Shown piece by piece: positions 40,116 to 50,700 of a DNA stretch of 64,000 bases. Origin of the DNA: Flavobacterium sp. UBA7680. GTDB taxonomy: Bacteria; Bacteroidota; Bacteroidia; Flavobacteriales; Flavobacteriaceae. Numbering within the stretch: position 1 is the stretch's first letter; every line of letters starts with the position of its first letter. The translations under genes and the position numbers were made by a program. The notes under the pieces are model-generated. The model was not told where the DNA came from and ran no database searches. It saw nothing but the letters and a program-made list of their open reading frames with translations. The stretch lies in contig NZ_DLHA01000029.1 of NCBI RefSeq assembly GCF_002482975.1, positions 147,948 to 211,947 on the forward strand. Reading direction: 5' to 3'.

Positions 40116-42515
40116 TTATTTTATCCACTCTGTTTTAAAAGTGGTTTTTCCATTTAATGGGTTTGCTGTTACGTCGAAATTGTTTCCGTTTTTGGTCACT
40201 TTTATTTCCTGAACGGCTGTGTCATTTGGTAAAAATACTTTGGCTGTCGCCGAAGTTGTTTTGTCACTCGCATAAACTTTCAACGTTAATTTACTCCAAT
40301 CCATATCTTTTGTAGATTGCGCTAAACCAATGTGAGGCAATGCCGTTCCGTCTTTTACCAAAACTACGATTGGCACTTCTCCTGCTTTGATTTTATGCCA
40401 TCCAGATTGGTATACTTTTTTAGTTTGGTAATCGATCCATGTTCCTTCCGGAAGATAAACGTCTCTTTCTGTTACTTCTTCAAAAAGTGGTGCAACTAAA
40501 ATGCTTGATCCGAATAAATATTCATTATCTACTAACCAAGCGCCTGGATCATTTGGATATTCTACAAAAAGAGCACGCATCATTGGTAAACCTTTTTGAG
40601 AACTTTCTTTTGCCTGAGCGTAGATATACGGCATTAATTCGTAACGCATATTATCTGCTTTTCTAAATCCTTCTAAGAAATCTTTGCTGTATAACCAAGG
40701 TTCGCGCGGAGGTTCGCCGTGGCTTCTTACATGTGAAGTAAACATCCCGAATGGTGCCCATCTTCTGTATAAATTCTCTGGTGATTTTGTAGCAAATCCT
40801 CCCACATCGTGACTCCAGAAACTGAATCCGCTTAAGCCTAATGAAAGTCCGCCGCGTAATTCTGCCGACATTGCTCCGTTTGAAGTTTCGGCGTCTCCTC
40901 CCCAATGGAGCGGATAACGCTGAGATCCAGCCCAAGTACTTCTTGCCCAGATTAAAGTATATCCTTTTTCTTTTTGGGTAATTTCGGCAACGGCTTTATT
41001 ATATCGTAACGGATATAAATTATGCTCATAAAATCCTGTTCTTCCTGAATGGTAAATTCCGTCTGGCGGAGCAGCTTCTCCAAAATCAACTTTGAAAACT
41101 GAAACGCCCTCATCGAATAATTTTTTCAATTTTCCCTGATACCAACTTACTGTTTCTGGGTTTGAGAAATCTAAAACGGCATCTTCATAAGGAAGGTTTC
41201 CTTTTCTATCTCTTACGGCTAAGTTTTTATCCATGATTTCAGGAAACAAAGTATTCTTTGGTGTGAAATAAGGTAATTGCCATAAACACACATGAAAACC
41301 ATCTTCTTTTAAATCTGACATCATTTTTGTTGCATCCGGGAAACGCGCTTTTGCAAACTCGTAATTGTTTCTCCAGTCTACATCAAACCAGCCTGTATCG
41401 AAGTGAATTACATCGGTTGGGATTTTGTATTTGCGTAAATCTTTTGCTACTTCTCGACCTTCTTTTTCTGAGAAATACGTGATTCGGCTCATCCAAAATC
41501 CGAATGACCAAAGCGGCGGCATGGCAGCTTTTCCGGTTAAATTGGTGTATTGATCTAAAACGTCTTTTGGTTCTCCGATAAAGAAAAACAAATCGGCTTC
41601 GTCGTCACCAATATACATTTCGTTGGCACTTCCAAAATATTTTCCAAAGTCAACAGTTATTGGTGTTGAATGATGCATGAAAACACCGTAACCGCGGCTG
41701 CTCATGTAAAACGGAATTGGTTTATACATGGTTTCGTTTTGGATTCCGTTTGCATCATCTGTCCATAAAACTACTTTTTGTCCGCGTTTATTGAATTGTG
41801 TAAATGATTCTCCACAGCCAAATATTTTTTCATCTGGTTCTAAGCTAAAAGCTGCGCCCATACTTCTTGAATAATCGCTGTTTCTGCGCACATACGAGAA
41901 TGGAAGTGTTGGCGTATAGGTATTTTTAAAATCGGTATCGTGAAGTGTACTTGTAAGCAATTTTCCGTTTTCATCGTAGATTTTTACGTGCCACGGTTTG
42001 GTCAAAATTTCAATTTTTCCGTGTTTACTTGTGTAACTATGTCCGCCTTCAATTTTAGAATATTTCCATAATTCAGGATGATTTGGCGCAACGCCGTCAA
42101 CTAACATTAAGGATTCTTTTTGTGGATGAAATTGCGGCCCTGAAGTTGTTTTTATTCTGATCGTTCTATCCGAAACAAACTGAATTTCGAATGGCAAAAC
42201 AGGAGATTCTTCATATTCTGTTGTTGGAAATTCGTTTGCTTTTTCCACATCTGGTTTCATCATCATATTGTTGAATGCCTGACGTGTTTTGTAATTGTAT
42301 CTTAGATATTTAATGGTTCCTTTTCCGGTTGCCGGATCGAAAGATGCCAATTCATCGGCAAAATAAAAAGTGTTCAGGTAATTCTGAAAATCTTTGCTGA
42401 TATCTATTGGAGCGTTTAACACATCTGCATTTTGGATTTGTGCCGATGCTTTTGGCGTAAGCAGCAATCCAAAAATACAGATTGAAAACAAAGTGGTTAG
42501 TTGTGCGTTTTTCAT
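40116..42515 (-). CDS. GH31 family alpha-xylosidase
   Basis: The 799-residue secreted enzyme (signal peptide ending KASAQ) has the GH31 nucleophile block VFKVDFGEAAPPDG (Asp477) and acid/base block HWGGDAETSNG (Asp541). KVDFGE is the form found in alpha-xylosidases such as YicI and the xyloglucan enzymes rather than alpha-glucosidases. It lacks the inserted PA14 domain of some xyloglucan GH31 enzymes. It should remove non-reducing alpha-1,6-xylose from xyloglucan oligosaccharides. The start is ATG 42515; an in-frame TTG at 42554 lies inside an intergenic repeat and is rejected. Confidence 0.92.
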   Translation of the reverse strand: MKNAQLTTLFSICIFGLLLTPKASAQIQNADVLNAPIDISKDFQNYLNTFYFADELASFDPATGKGTIKYLRYNYKTRQAFNNMMMKPDVEKANEFPTTEYEESPVLPFEIQFVSDRTIRIKTTSGPQFHPQKESLMLVDGVAPNHPELWKYSKIEGGHSYTSKHGKIEILTKPWHVKIYDENGKLLTSTLHDTDFKNTYTPTLPFSYVRRNSDYSRSMGAAFSLEPDEKIFGCGESFTQFNKRGQKVVLWTDDANGIQNETMYKPIPFYMSSRGYGVFMHHSTPITVDFGKYFGSANEMYIGDDEADLFFFIGEPKDVLDQYTNLTGKAAMPPLWSFGFWMSRITYFSEKEGREVAKDLRKYKIPTDVIHFDTGWFDVDWRNNYEFAKARFPDATKMMSDLKEDGFHVCLWQLPYFTPKNTLFPEIMDKNLAVRDRKGNLPYEDAVLDFSNPETVSWYQGKLKKLFDEGVSVFKVDFGEAAPPDGIYHSGRTGFYEHNLYPLRYNKAVAEITQKEKGYTLIWARSTWAGSQRYPLHWGGDAETSNGAMSAELRGGLSLGLSGFSFWSHDVGGFATKSPENLYRRWAPFGMFTSHVRSHGEPPREPWLYSKDFLEGFRKADNMRYELMPYIYAQAKESSQKGLPMMRALFVEYPNDPGAWLVDNEYLFGSSILVAPLFEEVTERDVYLPEGTWIDYQTKKVYQSGWHKIKAGEVPIVVLVKDGTALPHIGLAQSTKDMDWSKLTLKVYASDKTTSATAKVFLPNDTAVQEIKVTKNGNNFDVTANPLNGKTTFKTEWIK

Positions 42516-42538
42516 TAGTTTAGTTTTTGTATTTCCTT

Positions 42539-42691
42539 CCTGCAAGGTTTTCAAAACCTTGTAGGTTTATATTTTTTCTTCTATTTAAAATCTCATTTTA
42601 TTCATCCTGCAAGGTTTTTCAAACCTTGTAGGTTTTGTGTTGACTTATCTAAAACTTAATTATACCTACAAGGTTTTGGAAACCTTGCAGG
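42539..42691. repeat. Three CCTGCAAGG palindromes
   Basis: Units at 42539-42565, 42606-42632 and, inverted, 42665-42691. They fill most of the gap between the GH31 and GH2 genes. Same family as 23957-24039. Confidence 0.8.
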
Positions 42692-42712
42692 AACGTTGAA
42701 GTTGAGTTATTA

Positions 42713-45199
42713 CTACTCTGTTGTGATTACAATTGTTGCGGGTTTTAATCCATTTGCTTTTGCGGTTAATTCCAGTCTTCCTGTTTTATCTCCAGATTGT
42801 ACGATTACCAAACATTTTCCAGCCAAAGCAGTATGTTTATTTCCTTTATACGATTCGTGACTTACTGGGTCTCCGCTGCAAACACCAACAATTTTTCCGT
42901 TTCCTTTTAATGAAAAATTGATTTCGTTATTGGCATTTGGAACCAGAGTTTCTTTATCATCTAAAATATCTACGGTTACAAAAGACAAATCATTTTTATC
43001 TGCTTTAATGGTACTTCTGTCTGCAGTTAGTTTTAATTGCGAAGGATTTCCGGCTGTTTTAATTTCTTTCTCTAAAACTGTTTTTCCGTTTTTACGAGAA
43101 ATAGCTTTTAGCGTTCCAGCTTGAAAAGGGATTCTCCACATTACGTGTAAATCGTCTCCTTTTTTGCTTCTTTTTCCAACTGATTTTCCGTTTACGAAAA
43201 GTTCCACTTCATCGGCATTATTATAATAGGCCCAAACATCAACAGTTTGTCCGGCTTTCCAGTTCCAATGTGGGAAAATATGAAGAACCGTTTTATCTGT
43301 CCATTCGCTTTGGTACATATAATAAACGTCTTTCGGGAAACCGGCTAAATCTACAATTCCGAAATACGAACTTATCGACGGCCATTCGTATGGAGTTGGT
43401 TCTCCGATATAATCAAAACCTGTCCAAATGTACATTCCCGAAAGGAAATCGTATTTTTTAATGACTTTCCAGGTTGCTTCGTGCGTTGAACCCCAAGGTG
43501 CCTGAACCTGATCGTAAGCAGAAACAGTATTTCCGGGATTTCCTTCTGTAAATTTAAGATCCCATCTTACGGGCCATTTTTTTATAGTATCTGAAACGGC
43601 ATCATAATAACCACGCGTTTGTAAACCTGAAGTTGTTTCGGTTGCTATGAAAGGCTTGTTTGGGAAATTTTCTTTGTGATGTTCGTAGGTTTGATGCGCA
43701 TAATTATATCCTATTAAATCTAAAATACCAGATGCGGCAAGTGGATTAATTTGAATATTTTTCTTTTCGAATTGTAACGTTACATCATCAATATTCATAT
43801 TTACCGGCGGATTCATAGCGGCGGTAACTGGTCGTGTTCTATCCGTTTTTCTTACTATTGCTGCCAATTCTTTGGCAATTTCAACTCCGGTTTCGTTCCA
43901 TTGTTCCGGGATTTCGTTACCAATACTCCATATAAAAATACTTGGGTGATTACGGTCACGAAACAATTGATCAACTAAATCTTTTCTATGCCATTTGTCC
44001 CAATCATTTGCATAATCGTATTTAGTTTTGTTTTGTTTCCACATGTCAAAAGCTTCATCCATTACAATGAAACCCATTTTATCGCATAAATCTAAAAGTT
44101 CCGGAGCGGGTGGATTATGAGAAGTTCTGATTCCGTTTACGCCCATTTCTTTCAGAATTTCTAACTGACGTTCGATTGCGCGTGTATTGATTGCAGAACC
44201 CAACGGGCCTAAATCGTGATGCATGCAGACTCCTTTTATTTTGACTTGTTTTCCGTTTAAAATAAAACCTTTGTTCAAATCAAATTTAAAATCTCTGATT
44301 CCGAAATTGGTTTTGTACTGATCAACGATTTTATCATCAACCAAAATCTCCGTAACAGCTGTATATAATTCTGGTTTTTCAACTGACCATAAAACTGGCG
44401 ATTCAACTTCCGCTTGCGCAGTTAAAAATGTGCCGCTTTTTGGAGTAAGTGTTATATATTGGGTAACTGATGTTACTTCTGTATCTTCTTTATAAATAGT
44501 AGTTACTAATTTTACTTTTTTTGATTCTGAATGCTCGTTTTGAATTCGGTTTTCAATATTTACAGAAGCTTTTTCGGCAGTAACTTTTGGAGTCGTTACA
44601 TAAGTTCCCCAATGTTCAACATGTAATTTATCTGTGGTTTCTAACCAGACATTTCTAAAAATTCCTGATCCTGAATACCAACGTGAATTTGGTTGTTTTG
44701 AATTGTCAACCTTTACAATTATTTCGTTGGTTTTTTCTCCATAATTTAAGTATGGTGAAAGCTCATATTGAAAGCCAATATATCCGTTTGGACGTTTTCC
44801 TAAATAATGTCCGTTTATCCAGACTTCACTGTTTTTATAAACGCCGTCGAAGGTTATTGATATTATTTTATTTATATCTTCTTTTGATATTCTGAATGTT
44901 TTTTTATACCATCCTAAACCTCCATTAAGTGATCCACCGCCATATCCAGCGGGGCTTTTCTCATCAAATTTGCCTTCAATGCTCCAGTCGTGCGGAAGAT
45001 CTAAGGTTCTCCACTTGGTTGAAGTTCCAATGGTATCTTTATCTGTTAAACTATCATTTAAATGAAAACTCCAATCGGCATTAAAAGAGATTTTTCGGTT
45101 TGCAAAAGCATCTTCTTTTTTACTGCAGGAACTTAATAAAAACATCGCAGAGAAAATCAATACGGAAAATCTGCTTAGATATTTAAATGTGGTTTTCAT
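42713..45199 (-). CDS. GH2 family beta-galactosidase
   Basis: The 828-residue lipoprotein (LLSSCSKK, Cys25) has GH2 N-terminal sandwich and barrel. FIWSIGNEIPEQ gives acid/base Glu429 and PFIATETTSGL nucleophile Glu521. ICMHHDL and GIRTSHNPPAPELLDLCD fit the GH2 galactosidase group, and the C-terminus carries extra Ig-like domains (VELFVNGKSVGKRS, LKGNGKIVGVCSGDP). It would remove beta-1,2-galactose from xyloglucan side chains after defucosylation. The start is ATG 45199; ten earlier codons belong to a longer frame. Confidence 0.92.
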   Translation of the reverse strand: MKTTFKYLSRFSVLIFSAMFLLSSCSKKEDAFANRKISFNADWSFHLNDSLTDKDTIGTSTKWRTLDLPHDWSIEGKFDEKSPAGYGGGSLNGGLGWYKKTFRISKEDINKIISITFDGVYKNSEVWINGHYLGKRPNGYIGFQYELSPYLNYGEKTNEIIVKVDNSKQPNSRWYSGSGIFRNVWLETTDKLHVEHWGTYVTTPKVTAEKASVNIENRIQNEHSESKKVKLVTTIYKEDTEVTSVTQYITLTPKSGTFLTAQAEVESPVLWSVEKPELYTAVTEILVDDKIVDQYKTNFGIRDFKFDLNKGFILNGKQVKIKGVCMHHDLGPLGSAINTRAIERQLEILKEMGVNGIRTSHNPPAPELLDLCDKMGFIVMDEAFDMWKQNKTKYDYANDWDKWHRKDLVDQLFRDRNHPSIFIWSIGNEIPEQWNETGVEIAKELAAIVRKTDRTRPVTAAMNPPVNMNIDDVTLQFEKKNIQINPLAASGILDLIGYNYAHQTYEHHKENFPNKPFIATETTSGLQTRGYYDAVSDTIKKWPVRWDLKFTEGNPGNTVSAYDQVQAPWGSTHEATWKVIKKYDFLSGMYIWTGFDYIGEPTPYEWPSISSYFGIVDLAGFPKDVYYMYQSEWTDKTVLHIFPHWNWKAGQTVDVWAYYNNADEVELFVNGKSVGKRSKKGDDLHVMWRIPFQAGTLKAISRKNGKTVLEKEIKTAGNPSQLKLTADRSTIKADKNDLSFVTVDILDDKETLVPNANNEINFSLKGNGKIVGVCSGDPVSHESYKGNKHTALAGKCLVIVQSGDKTGRLELTAKANGLKPATIVITTE

Positions 45200-45293
45200 A
45201 GATAGTAGTTTTTGTGGTTTGTATAACAAATATAAACATACCGACAGGTGTCTGTATCGATCACCTACCGGTAGTTTTCTTTTTTACAATGTA

Positions 45294-46154
45294 TTATGGT
45301 TTAGGCTTGTAGTGAAAAACGATTAAACAAACGCCTTCACCTGTTCTGCTTTTATCTCTGATAACGGCTAAACGTAATGATGTTGCTGATAATTCTACCA
45401 CTTTTACACTATACCAGTTGCTTACGTCTCCATAATAATCTCCTCCGTAAAGCATTTCAACTCCTCCGTTAAAAGTTAGTTTGTTGTTTGCAATGTCGAA
45501 GTTATATGTTCCTGATTTTGTCGTTTGTTGTGCGCTTGCAAGTGCGGTTTGTATTACGCTTGTATTGTAACCTCCGTTAAGGTCAAAATGCATTTCGCCC
45601 CAGTTTTTATTTGGCATTACCCAAGAGTTACTTGCATAATCCGGAAACCAGTTCCAGTTGTCTCCAGAGGCTGCAGGATAATCTAAGCCTGCCCATCCTA
45701 CAGGATCTATAAAATCCAGAACCCAAGTTTTGCCCGCTACTCCATTTGTCAGCATTGTCCATTTTGGGTTGCTGAAATATTCTTCATCATTTTCAGTTAC
45801 GGTAACCTCAACCGGAGCGGCTTCTACAGAACCTCCTCTTGTGTATGCGGTGTAATAAACAGTATATTTCCCAGCAAATGGCAAGGCAATTTTATCACTG
45901 CTTTTGTTAGAATGTCCTAATTCGTTTCCGTTGCTGTCCACATATTTCCAATACGGAATTACTGCCGGATCTGGATTACTTAAAATTACTTCATTTGTAT
46001 TGGCAGGATTCTGCGTTACCGAAAACTTAAGTGTAGACGGCGTTAATGTTACTGCCGGTAAACTGTCGCGGTCTTCTACAGGCTCGCATGAAAATAACAT
46101 AGAACCAATAGTTACTGCCGCTAATACTATATATAATATACGTTTCATAATCAT
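45294..46154 (-). CDS. Surface lipoprotein of the xyloglucan locus, possible glycan-binding protein
   Basis: The 286-residue lipoprotein (SMLFSC, Cys23) is followed by an Ig/PKD-like domain (FAGKYTVYYTAYTRGGSVEA, about 40-115). A Trp-rich C-terminal domain then carries GLDYPAASGDNWNWFPDYAS, NWGEMHFDLNGG and KLTFNGG. Such a small SusD-adjacent lipoprotein occupies the place of the surface glycan-binding protein (SGBP-B-like) of xyloglucan loci. It has no similarity I can name to a solved binding domain. ATG 46148 is an alternative start. It lies 12 bases after the susD stop. Confidence 0.75.
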   Translation of the reverse strand: MIMKRILYIVLAAVTIGSMLFSCEPVEDRDSLPAVTLTPSTLKFSVTQNPANTNEVILSNPDPAVIPYWKYVDSNGNELGHSNKSSDKIALPFAGKYTVYYTAYTRGGSVEAAPVEVTVTENDEEYFSNPKWTMLTNGVAGKTWVLDFIDPVGWAGLDYPAASGDNWNWFPDYASNSWVMPNKNWGEMHFDLNGGYNTSVIQTALASAQQTTKSGTYNFDIANNKLTFNGGVEMLYGGDYYGDVSNWYSVKVVELSATSLRLAVIRDKSRTGEGVCLIVFHYKPKP

Positions 46155-46166
46155 TTTGTTTTAAAG

Positions 46167-47756
46167 TTAATTCCAACCTGGATTTTGAGTAATAGTTCCG
46201 TTTGAAAGTATTACCTGAGATTGCGGTAAAGGGAACCAGCCTTGTGTTTCTGTTCTAAAAGTCACATTAAACTGAGAATCTCCAGTATTGTTATCAATAG
46301 CTTGTTTCGTTGCAGACATTCCTTGTCTTAATAAATCGAAATAACGAAGTCCTTCAAGAGCTAGTTCTAACTGACGCTCTTTCATGATGTTTGCTATGTT
46401 AGCCGTAACTCTGTTTGTTGTGTTTTTAAAAGCACGGTCACGAACTCTGTCTAAATCTGTTTGGGCTAAAGCCGGGTTTGATTCCAGATTCAATTCGGCA
46501 GCCATTAATAATACATCCGCAAAACGAATAATCGCGTAATCCTGATAGTTATCAATTTGGAAATTTCCTCCATTTGCTTCAACAACGCTTGTTCCAGCTG
46601 CATTGGTAATTGGACAGTATTTTTTCCAGGAATATCCTGTATATTGACGCTGTTCTCTCGCTTGTGCATCAAAATTTAAATTTTCACCCACATAATCAAT
46701 AAATGAAGCTCCTTTTCTGGTATCAGCTGCGCTGTAGGCAGCAACCAGTTTTTGATTTACTGTTGCTCCTCCCCATCCTGTTGCATATTTTCCTATTGCT
46801 CCTCCACGCGGTGCAATGTTTACCTGAAAACGGTTTCCTTCGTGTAAATCCCAGTTTCCTTTTCCTGAACCGTTAAAGCGAACAGCCCAAACCATTTCAG
46901 TATTATCTTCTCCAACAAAATTTGCTAAAGAAGCTGCTAACCAAAGATTAGCAAAATCAGGCACTAAACCGTGTCCGCTGTTAGTTACTGCATCATTGAT
47001 ATAAGTTACAGCCTGTGCTTTTGTTACTACACCAGCCAAATCTGTTTTATTGTAAACTCCGGTATAGAATAAAAATGTTCTGGCTAAATACGCTTCGGCA
47101 GCCCATTTTGTGATACGTCCGAAATTAGCATTTCCGTTTTGAGAATAATTTTCAGACCCTAAATTGTCTGCAGCAAATTTCAAATCGCCTGCAATTAAAG
47201 CATACGTAACTTCCGGAGATTGTCTTGGTAATTCAAACTCACTTGTTGTTACAGTATGATCCAACGGAATAATATCTCCAAACATTTTAGCTACTGTAAA
47301 ATGAAAGTGCGCTCTTAAAAAACGGGCTTCGGCTTCGTAACGCGTTTTCAAAGCAGTGTCTGATCCCCAGTTTACTTTATCCAGATTTTCTAATAAAATG
47401 TTGGCTCTGTAAATCCCTAAATAAGCATTAGCCCAAATATCTTTGTTCATGTCCTTATCAGACACATATAAAAAGCGATCCCATTCAATATCGGCCTGAC
47501 CATCGGCAATTCCGTAACCTCCAAAACAATCGTCAGAAGCTTGTTCACTCACTAATAAAGGTCCGCCATAAGCTTCACGCTGCAATACATCATAAACAGC
47601 AACCAATCCTTCAAAAGCATCAGATGGGGTTTTATAAAAATTGTCGGTTACTTTATCTGTATATGGTTCATTTTCCAAAAAATCCTCCGAACAAGAACCT
47701 AACATAAATAGGCTTGAAAGAGCAAATAATTTTATATATAGTTTCATTGTTTTCAT
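46167..47756 (-). CDS. SusD/RagB-family outer-membrane nutrient-binding lipoprotein
   Basis: The 529-residue lipoprotein (MLGSC, Cys22) has the SusD fold: SEDFLENEPYTDKVTDNFYK, the TPR-like ARFLRAHFHFTVAKMFGDI, FADVLLMAAELNLES and the C-terminal FPLPQSQVILSNG. SusD proteins lie over the SusC barrel and load glycan into it. It is 3 bases after susC on the same strand, the standard pairing, and is followed by the lipoprotein gene. The substrate is inferred from the enzyme set (xyloglucan). Confidence 0.95.
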   Translation of the reverse strand: MKTMKLYIKLFALSSLFMLGSCSEDFLENEPYTDKVTDNFYKTPSDAFEGLVAVYDVLQREAYGGPLLVSEQASDDCFGGYGIADGQADIEWDRFLYVSDKDMNKDIWANAYLGIYRANILLENLDKVNWGSDTALKTRYEAEARFLRAHFHFTVAKMFGDIIPLDHTVTTSEFELPRQSPEVTYALIAGDLKFAADNLGSENYSQNGNANFGRITKWAAEAYLARTFLFYTGVYNKTDLAGVVTKAQAVTYINDAVTNSGHGLVPDFANLWLAASLANFVGEDNTEMVWAVRFNGSGKGNWDLHEGNRFQVNIAPRGGAIGKYATGWGGATVNQKLVAAYSAADTRKGASFIDYVGENLNFDAQAREQRQYTGYSWKKYCPITNAAGTSVVEANGGNFQIDNYQDYAIIRFADVLLMAAELNLESNPALAQTDLDRVRDRAFKNTTNRVTANIANIMKERQLELALEGLRYFDLLRQGMSATKQAIDNNTGDSQFNVTFRTETQGWFPLPQSQVILSNGTITQNPGWN

Positions 47757-47759
47757 AAT

Positions 47760-50700
47760 TTAAAAGTTAACATTTAGACCCATCATGTATGTACGCGGCT
47801 GTGGGTAATATCCAACATCAATTCCTTTTGCCCAAGACTGGTTTACGTTTCCAAAACCAATTTCCGGATCCATTCCCTGATATTTTGTGAATGTGTAAAT
47901 GTTATTTCCGGCAACATATAATCTGAATTTAGTGAAGAAACTAAGTTTGTTTGTCAGCTTTGTTAAGTCACATCCAATTGTAGCATTTTTGATTCTGAAG
48001 AAATCAGAATTTTGAATGTACAAATCAGAGAATTTAGTATAGTTTCCGTTAGCGTCAGTTCCGTAAGTAACTCTTGGCGTTCTGTTTGAAGATCCTTCCG
48101 TTGTCCATCTGTTTAAGATATCAGTTGTATTGTTGGTATAAGCACGAGTATAATCGTGAACTCCAAAAACGTTTTGTCCTCCAGCAATTCCGTATGTATT
48201 AATAGAGAAATCAAAAGCTTTGTATGAAACTTCCAGATTTACACCATAATTAATATCCGGATTTGGGTTTCCAACTTCAGTTTTATCATTGGCATCAATT
48301 TTTCCGTCATTGTTCAAATCCACAAAACGAACGTCTCCCGGCTGTGCATTTGGCTGAACGCCCGCTGCAACTTCTGCTGCATTTTGGAAAATTCCGTCGG
48401 TTTTTAATCCGTAGAAATAACCCATTGGTTTTCCAACCTGAACGCGGTTCATCTCATCTAAACCTTGAAATAATACGTTTGTTTCTCCGTGAATAATTCC
48501 TTCGTTGTTGGCAATTTTAAGTACTTTATTTTGGTTGCGCGAAAGATTTGCATTGATTCCAAAATTCCAGTCTTTTCCAATATGAGTTCTATATCCTAAA
48601 CCAATTTCAAAACCTTTATTGCTCACATCTCCACCATTTATATAAGGTGCAGTAGCTCCTGCATAAGTTGGAATCGAAGCCAGAACTAACCAGTCTTTGG
48701 TTTTTTTATCGTAATAATCAAATGTCAAAGTGAAGTTATTAAACAATACAGCATCAAAACCTAAATCTAATTGCTCTGAAGTTTCCCATTTTAAATCGCG
48801 GTTTGCTAATTGATCCGGGCTTGAACCTACTAATAATGTTTCATCGCCAGTACCAAAGTGATAGGTTTTATCTGTAGAATTTACGGTTGACATATAAGCA
48901 AAACGTCTTGCAAACTGGTCGTTTCCATTTTGTCCCCAGCTTCCTCTGAATTTTAAAGTATTTAAACCATTTTTTTCTGCGAATAAAAAAGACAAGAAGT
49001 TTTCTTTGTCAAGATTCCAACCTGCAGAGAAAGATGGAAAAACAGCATATTTGTTATTTGGTCCAAATTCTGAAGATCCGTCACGACGAACTGTTGCAGA
49101 CAACAGGTATTTGTTATTGTAATCGTATAACAAACGTCCGAAGTAAGACTGAATCGCATAATCTTTACGATTTCCTTTTACCACATTTGAAGTTGGATCT
49201 TTTGCGTTATCCAGATAAGCATGTTCGAAATCATCAAAAATTAAATTTCTTCCTTGCCCTTCCATATAATCAGAAGTATTCTTTTTTGCCGATGTTCCCA
49301 CTAAAACATCAAAGTTGTGAGCATTTGCAATTGTAATTTTATACTGCAAAGTGTTTTCAAAAATCCATCCTGAACTTTTCGTTGCGCTTTGAGTAACGCT
49401 CGAGACGGTGTTATTATCATTTGAAGAAAGAGAATAAACAGGTCTGAACGAACGGAAATTACTATCGGTCATATCAACACCAAAACTAGTTCTGAAAGTA
49501 AAATCTTTGAAGAATTTTAATTCTGCAAAAATGTTCCCAACATAACGATTGTTCTTTGTTTGGTTGAAATTGTTATAGTATAAAGATCCAACCGGATTGC
49601 TGATATCTGCCGAAATAACAGAATGTGCAAAATCTCCATTGGCATCATACGCTGCATCGATTGGCGCTGCGTTTAAGAAACTTCTAATACCGTTGCTGTA
49701 AATTCCGTCATCGGCAATTCCGCTGCTTTTTACATTTGCAAAAGTGAAGTTTTCTCCAATTTTCAAATGATTTTCAATCACTTCTGAAGTAGAGTTTACA
49801 CTAAAAGTAATACGATCGTATTGCGATTGATTCGCTACTCCGCCAATCATTCCTTCTTGTCCGTAGTAAGATAGTCCTGTTGCGATAGTTGATTTTTTAT
49901 CTCCTCCGGTAATTAAAAGGGAATGATTTTGTTTGATTGCTCCATCATTGAACAAATCATCCTGCCAGTCGTGATTAGGAAATGCTGCAATTTGTGCCTG
50001 AGTGTATAATGGTGCATAACCAGAATTTACACGTGCTTCGTTTGCAATTGTGGTGTATTCCTGCGTATTCATTAAATCCAGTTTTTTGGCAACCTGCTGA
50101 AAACCTGTGTATGAATTTAGGGAAACATTCATTTTTCCGTCTTTTCCTTTTTTGGTTGTCACCAAAATAACTCCGTTTGCGGCTCTTGCACCGTAAATAG
50201 AAGCCGCCGAAGCATCTTTAAGAACGTCAACCCTTTCAATAACTGAAGGATCTAAATATCCAATTCCGTTATCAACCACAACACCATCAACCACATAAAG
50301 CGGATCGCTGTTTCCTGCTGTACCTGCTCCACGAATGTTTACTACCATATTGGCTCCGGGTTGTCCTGAAGATGAAGTAACAGAAACCCCGGAAGCCTGA
50401 CCTTGTAAAGCATTTACAACATCAAGACTGGCAACCTGCTGAATATCTTTTCCTGAAACTAATGAAGTTGCGGCAGTATTGACCTTTTTCTTTTGTGTTC
50501 CGTATCCGATAACTACAATTTCTTTCAATTCTGCAGCTTCTTCCTGTAAGGTAACATTGATCGTTTTTTGAGTTCCTACTGTTACTTTCTGTGTTTTAAA
50601 TCCAATAAAAGTAAAAACAAGAACGTCTCCTGCTTTTGCTTCTATTTTATAATTTCCATCAAAATCGGTTGCGGCACCAATTTTAGTTCCTTCAACTGCA

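Noticed and set aside
42516..42554. TTG start for GH31
   Set aside because: It lies in a CCTGCAAGG repeat. ATG 42515 gives a standard signal peptide.
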